Source: Paenibacillus lycopersici (GTDB lineage Bacteria; Bacillota; Bacilli; Paenibacillales; Paenibacillaceae). From it: a DNA stretch of 64,000 nucleotides. A program made the position numbers and the translations under genes. The notes under the pieces were generated by a model. It did not search any database and was not told the origin of the DNA. It worked only from the letters and a program-made list of their open reading frames with translations. Shown piece after piece: positions 61,781 through 64,000 of this stretch; positions within the stretch are counted from its first letter, which is position 1, and every line of letters begins with the position of its first letter. The stretch covers positions 1,160,001-1,224,000 of the forward strand of contig NZ_CP048209.1 in the NCBI RefSeq assembly GCF_010119935.1, written 5' to 3'.

Positions 61781-61823
61781 TCTTTCAAGAGCAGCATCAT
61801 AAGTTCTAGAAGGAGGCCGCGGC

Positions 61824-62168
61824 ATGAAGCTTATTGATCGCACGGAGATCCAGCGCCGGATCGACCGGCTTCAGGATCAGGAATTATATCTTCATTTGGA
61901 AATGACGACAGGCGCTTACGCGTCGCATCTGGACAGCTCGAAGCATCCGGCGGCCACGTTCGTGACGAATACGATCGTGCGGTATTCGCACGGGTCGATT
62001 TCCGGCGGCGGACCGTACCGCGTCGGCCTGAAAATGGCGCATGGCTGGGTATATTCCGAAGGCCTTACGCATTACGAGGAGCGCGAGACGGAGCGGCTGA
62101 TTCTGGCGGGACATGACGGCCAGGGCAAGCTCGTCGTCGCGCTGCAGCTGAGCCGGGAGCCTTTCTGA
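61824..62168 (+). CDS. yojF: YojF family protein (DUF1806)
   Basis: 114 residues. Small protein of the YojF/DUF1806 family, recognised by the start LIDRTEIQRRIDRLQDQELY, the segment HLEMTTGAYA and GWVYSEGLTHYE, and by its position in front of bshB2, the same pairing as yojF-yojG in Bacillus. Its biochemical role is not established. GAAGGAGG precedes the ATG, and the stop overlaps the next start (TGATG). Confidence 0.85.
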   Translation: MKLIDRTEIQRRIDRLQDQELYLHLEMTTGAYASHLDSSKHPAATFVTNTIVRYSHGSISGGGPYRVGLKMAHGWVYSEGLTHYEERETERLILAGHDGQGKLVVALQLSREPF

Positions 62169-62848
62169 TGGAAGAGGAGATGAGAGACGCTATGGAAAGC
62201 CGCATTCTTGTCGTGCTGCCGCATCCGGACGACGAGGCATTCGGATTGTCGGGCACGCTGGCGAAGTATATTTCCCAAGGGGCGCAGGTCACGTATGCCT
62301 GTCTGACGCTTGGCGAAATGGGCCGCAACATGGGCATCCCGCCGTTCGCCAACCGGGTCACGCTGCCCGAAATCCGCAAGAACGAGCTCGAAATCTCTTG
62401 CCGCGCGATCGGCATCCAGGATTTGCGCTTGCTCGGGTTTCATGACAAAACGATCGAGTTCGAGGATCAGGCGCTGCTGGACGACCGGATCGGCGCGCTG
62501 CTGGACGAAGTGAAGCCGACGCTCGTCGTCACGTTCTATCCGGGCTACGCCGTGCATCCCGACCACGATGCCTGCGGAGCCGCCGTCGTTCGCGCCGTCG
62601 GCAAGCTGCCCGAGGCGGAACGCCCGCCCGTACACTGCATGGCTTTCTCCAGGGACCATGAGCAGGCGATCGGGCGCCCCGATGTCACTAACGATGTCCG
62701 TGATTTCTTGAAGCATAAGATCGCCTCCATTCAAGCGCACCGTTCCCAATTCCAGGCGGTGGAACTGATGGGCAATCAGGCGCTGTCGAACAAGGAACTG
62801 CAGGACCGGTTCGGAACGGAACGCTTCTGGACGTACCGGTTCGAGTGA
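62168..62848 (+). CDS. bshB2: Bacillithiol biosynthesis deacetylase BshB2
   Basis: 226 residues of the LmbE/PIG-L deacetylase family. It removes acetate from GlcNAc-malate to give GlcN-malate in bacillithiol synthesis and may act on bacillithiol conjugates. PHPDDE carries two zinc ligands and the catalytic Asp; HPDHDACG carries the third metal ligand His and a second conserved His. The ATG at 62168 overlaps the yojF stop and has GGGAG eight bases upstream; an ATG at 62192 would give the shorter N-terminus seen in YojG and cannot be excluded. Confidence 0.85.
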   Translation: MEEEMRDAMESRILVVLPHPDDEAFGLSGTLAKYISQGAQVTYACLTLGEMGRNMGIPPFANRVTLPEIRKNELEISCRAIGIQDLRLLGFHDKTIEFEDQALLDDRIGALLDEVKPTLVVTFYPGYAVHPDHDACGAAVVRAVGKLPEAERPPVHCMAFSRDHEQAIGRPDVTNDVRDFLKHKIASIQAHRSQFQAVELMGNQALSNKELQDRFGTERFWTYRFE

Positions 62849-62904
62849 GAGCCGGATCGGCTGCGTGACGTATAGGCTGGCGCATTTTGCGCAATAGGAC
62901 GGAA

Positions 62905-62938
62905 ACGAAGAGCTTGCCTCCAGAGGCGGGCTCTTCGT
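62905..62938 (+). terminator. Terminator after bshB2
   Basis: ACGAAGAGC (62905-62913) pairs with GCTCTTCGT (62930-62938), with an inner GCCTC/GAGGC, followed by CGTT. Confidence 0.65.
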
Positions 62939-63062
62939 CGTTATCCGCGAGATTGCGGCATCCTCTCCCGGCGATGATCCTCCCGGGGGATTATACGGTT
63001 TGCTTGCGCGGATGCATTGACGGATGGAACGCCGCGCCGTACAATCTACAATCAGACTGGAA

Positions 63063-63076
63063 TGTAAGCGCTTAAG
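63063..63076 (+). promoter_or_regulatory. cre-like palindrome before the last regulator
   Basis: TGTAAGCGCTTAAG matches the CcpA cre consensus at 12 of 14 positions and contains the perfect palindrome TAAGCGCTTA. It lies 36 bp before the start at 63112, suggesting carbon catabolite control. Confidence 0.4.
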
Positions 63077-63111
63077 GGCGGCCAATCAAATGAACGACGG
63101 GGCGGGGAACC

Positions 63112-64000
63112 ATGTATCGGTTACTGATTGTGGATGACGAATATGAAATACGCAAGGGGCTGGAGAGCGCCGACTGGGAGCAGCTGGGCATCCGGCTTGC
63201 CGGTTCCTGCGAGCACGGACTGGAGGCGTTCCAGTTCATGATGGCGGAGCCGGTCGATATTCTGCTGACGGATGTGCGGATGCCGTTCATGGACGGCTTC
63301 GAGCTGATCAAGCAGGCGGCCAAACCGTTTCCGTACCTGAAGACCGTCATTCTGACGGGGTACAACGATTTCAATTACGCGCAGCAGGGCATTCGCCTCG
63401 GCATCGCCGATTATTTGCTGAAGCCGGCGAAGAAAGCCGACATCTACGAGACGTTCGGCGGCATTGTCCGGGAGCTGGACCGCAACCGGCAGCAGCAGCT
63501 CCGCAGCGAGACGCTGGAGCGCAAAGCGAAGCTCGGCGCCGACGCGCTGCGCCAGCGGTTCATGGAGAAGCTGCTGTTCCGGGCCTTGCAGCCGGAAGAG
63601 CTGGAGGAAGGCGCCGCGGAGAGCGAAATGCTGTTGAACGGCCGCGGATTCGCCGTGCTCCTCCTTCGTCTGGACCGCAAGCTGGAGCAGAGCGATTATT
63701 ACTCGGCCAAGGAGTGGAGGCTCATTCTGTTTGCGCTGCATAACTTGCTCACGGAGTTCTGGGACGAGCGGACCGGCGGCTACCACTGGATCCGCCCGGA
63801 GACCGGGGAATGCTTCCTGCTGCAGGTATTCGGCGGCAGCGGCAGTGACCACGGGGCCGACGCAGGCATGGCCAGCGAAGCCGGATTAATCGCCTGGGCC
63901 GACGCAGGCATGGCCAGCGAAGCCGGATTAATCGCCGATGCCATGGCGGCACGGCTCGAGGCATCCCTCGCCGCCGTCACGGAGGCGGTCAAGCGGCTGC
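63112..64000 (+). CDS. YesN-type response regulator, 5' part
   Basis: 296 codons up to the window edge, no stop. The receiver domain starts MYRLLIVDDEYEIRKGLE, with Asp54 in LLTDVRMPFMDG and YLLKPAKK. The middle region follows; the AraC domain would be beyond the edge. At codons 249-276 a 42-bp unit (63856-63897) is repeated perfectly and in frame (63898-63939), giving ADAGMASEAGLIA twice. GGGGCGGGG precedes the ATG. Its kinase partner is not in the window, so it probably heads an operon or follows a different arrangement from the two complete pairs. Confidence 0.85.
   Translation, partial: MYRLLIVDDEYEIRKGLESADWEQLGIRLAGSCEHGLEAFQFMMAEPVDILLTDVRMPFMDGFELIKQAAKPFPYLKTVILTGYNDFNYAQQGIRLGIADYLLKPAKKADIYETFGGIVRELDRNRQQQLRSETLERKAKLGADALRQRFMEKLLFRALQPEELEEGAAESEMLLNGRGFAVLLLRLDRKLEQSDYYSAKEWRLILFALHNLLTEFWDERTGGYHWIRPETGECFLLQVFGGSGSDHGADAGMASEAGLIAWADAGMASEAGLIADAMAARLEASLAAVTEAVKRL

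Larger units (their letters stand above)
60047..61823. other. Region of hairpins, repeat copies and IS remnant
   Basis: Contains terminator 60059-60089, GGCGCCGC hairpins at 60100 and 61619, half four-box element 60202-60278, the IS4-type transposase remnant 60527-61143, the 52-bp hairpin array 61171-61396 and the yojF promoter. 60290-60500 shows nothing recognisable beyond a T9 tract near 60475. Confidence 0.75.

Noticed and set aside
1..64000. rRNA, tRNA or prophage genes
   Set aside because: I looked for tRNA-like cloverleaf ends, rRNA conserved segments and phage structural or integrase motifs and recognised none.

Overview
The window looks like chromosomal DNA of a high-GC member of the Paenibacillaceae (Paenibacillus/Cohnella-like). 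The evidence is the set of YesM/YesN-type sensor kinase and AraC-type response regulator pairs, LplB/LplC-like sugar permeases with very large lipoprotein binding proteins, purine-rich Shine-Dalgarno sites with frequent TTG starts, bacillithiol genes (yojF-bshB2) and a heme-stress HssRS/HrtBA-like locus. No rRNA, tRNA, prophage or cas gene was recognised. The genus call is an inference from gene content only.

Layout. 1-1051: C-terminal part of a TPR protein. 1052-2396: non-coding, with a dispersed repeat, a large hairpin and a possible structured leader RNA with two terminators. 2397-12333: system 1, made of YesM kinase, YesN regulator, two permeases, binding lipoprotein, a small unknown protein and a GH123-like (DUF4091) protein. 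12760-14146: uracil-DNA-glycosylase-like gene (minus strand) and a MazG-like pyrophosphohydrolase. 14505-20267: three-component sugar sensor (periplasmic-binding-protein sensor, LytS/YesM kinase, AraC regulator) followed by an MFS sugar porter. 20268-23305: 3 kb of non-coding tandem repeats. 23306-36006: system 2, made of a second GH123-like protein (minus) divergent from isomerase, two permeases, binding lipoprotein, esterase and cysteine-synthase-like enzyme, closed by a membrane-anchored AraC regulator (minus). 36231-45721: Eis-like acetyltransferase, three Gfo/Idh/MocA dehydrogenases, nagB, nagA and a second sugar-phosphate isomerase. 46052-49969: HssR, HssS, HrtB and HrtA-like genes. 50198-53921: DHA2 efflux pump, degenerate aminoglycoside-phosphotransferase-like protein and CD3324-type HTH protein. 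54040-57619: heterodimeric ABC exporter (minus). 58165-60046: LysM/L,D-transpeptidase and a small unknown protein. 60527-61143: IS4-type transposase remnant. 61824-62848: yojF-bshB2. 63112-64000: start of another YesN-type regulator, cut by the window edge.

The two importer systems are paralogous down to the binding proteins and each has a GH123-like partner. GH123 enzymes release N-acetylgalactosamine, and nagA/nagB plus several oxidoreductases and isomerases lie next door. I infer that 2-45.7 kb is a scavenging region for amino-sugar-containing glycans, sensed outside the cell by the membrane kinases.

The most unusual feature is the repeat landscape. A four-box element of about 178 bp occurs four times complete and once as a half copy, with identical internal geometry. 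A second element carries hairpins at an exact 52-bp pitch in two places. A 52-bp unit is repeated about 16 times without an indel at 41.7-42.56 kb. A hairpin built on GGCGCCGC occurs three times. Most longer gene-free stretches hold a private tandem array with units of 9, 14, 16, 19-20, 24, 27, 52 or about 325 bp. Two of these arrays use the stop-codon region of the neighbouring gene as their repeat unit. In-frame tandem duplications are also visible inside several genes.
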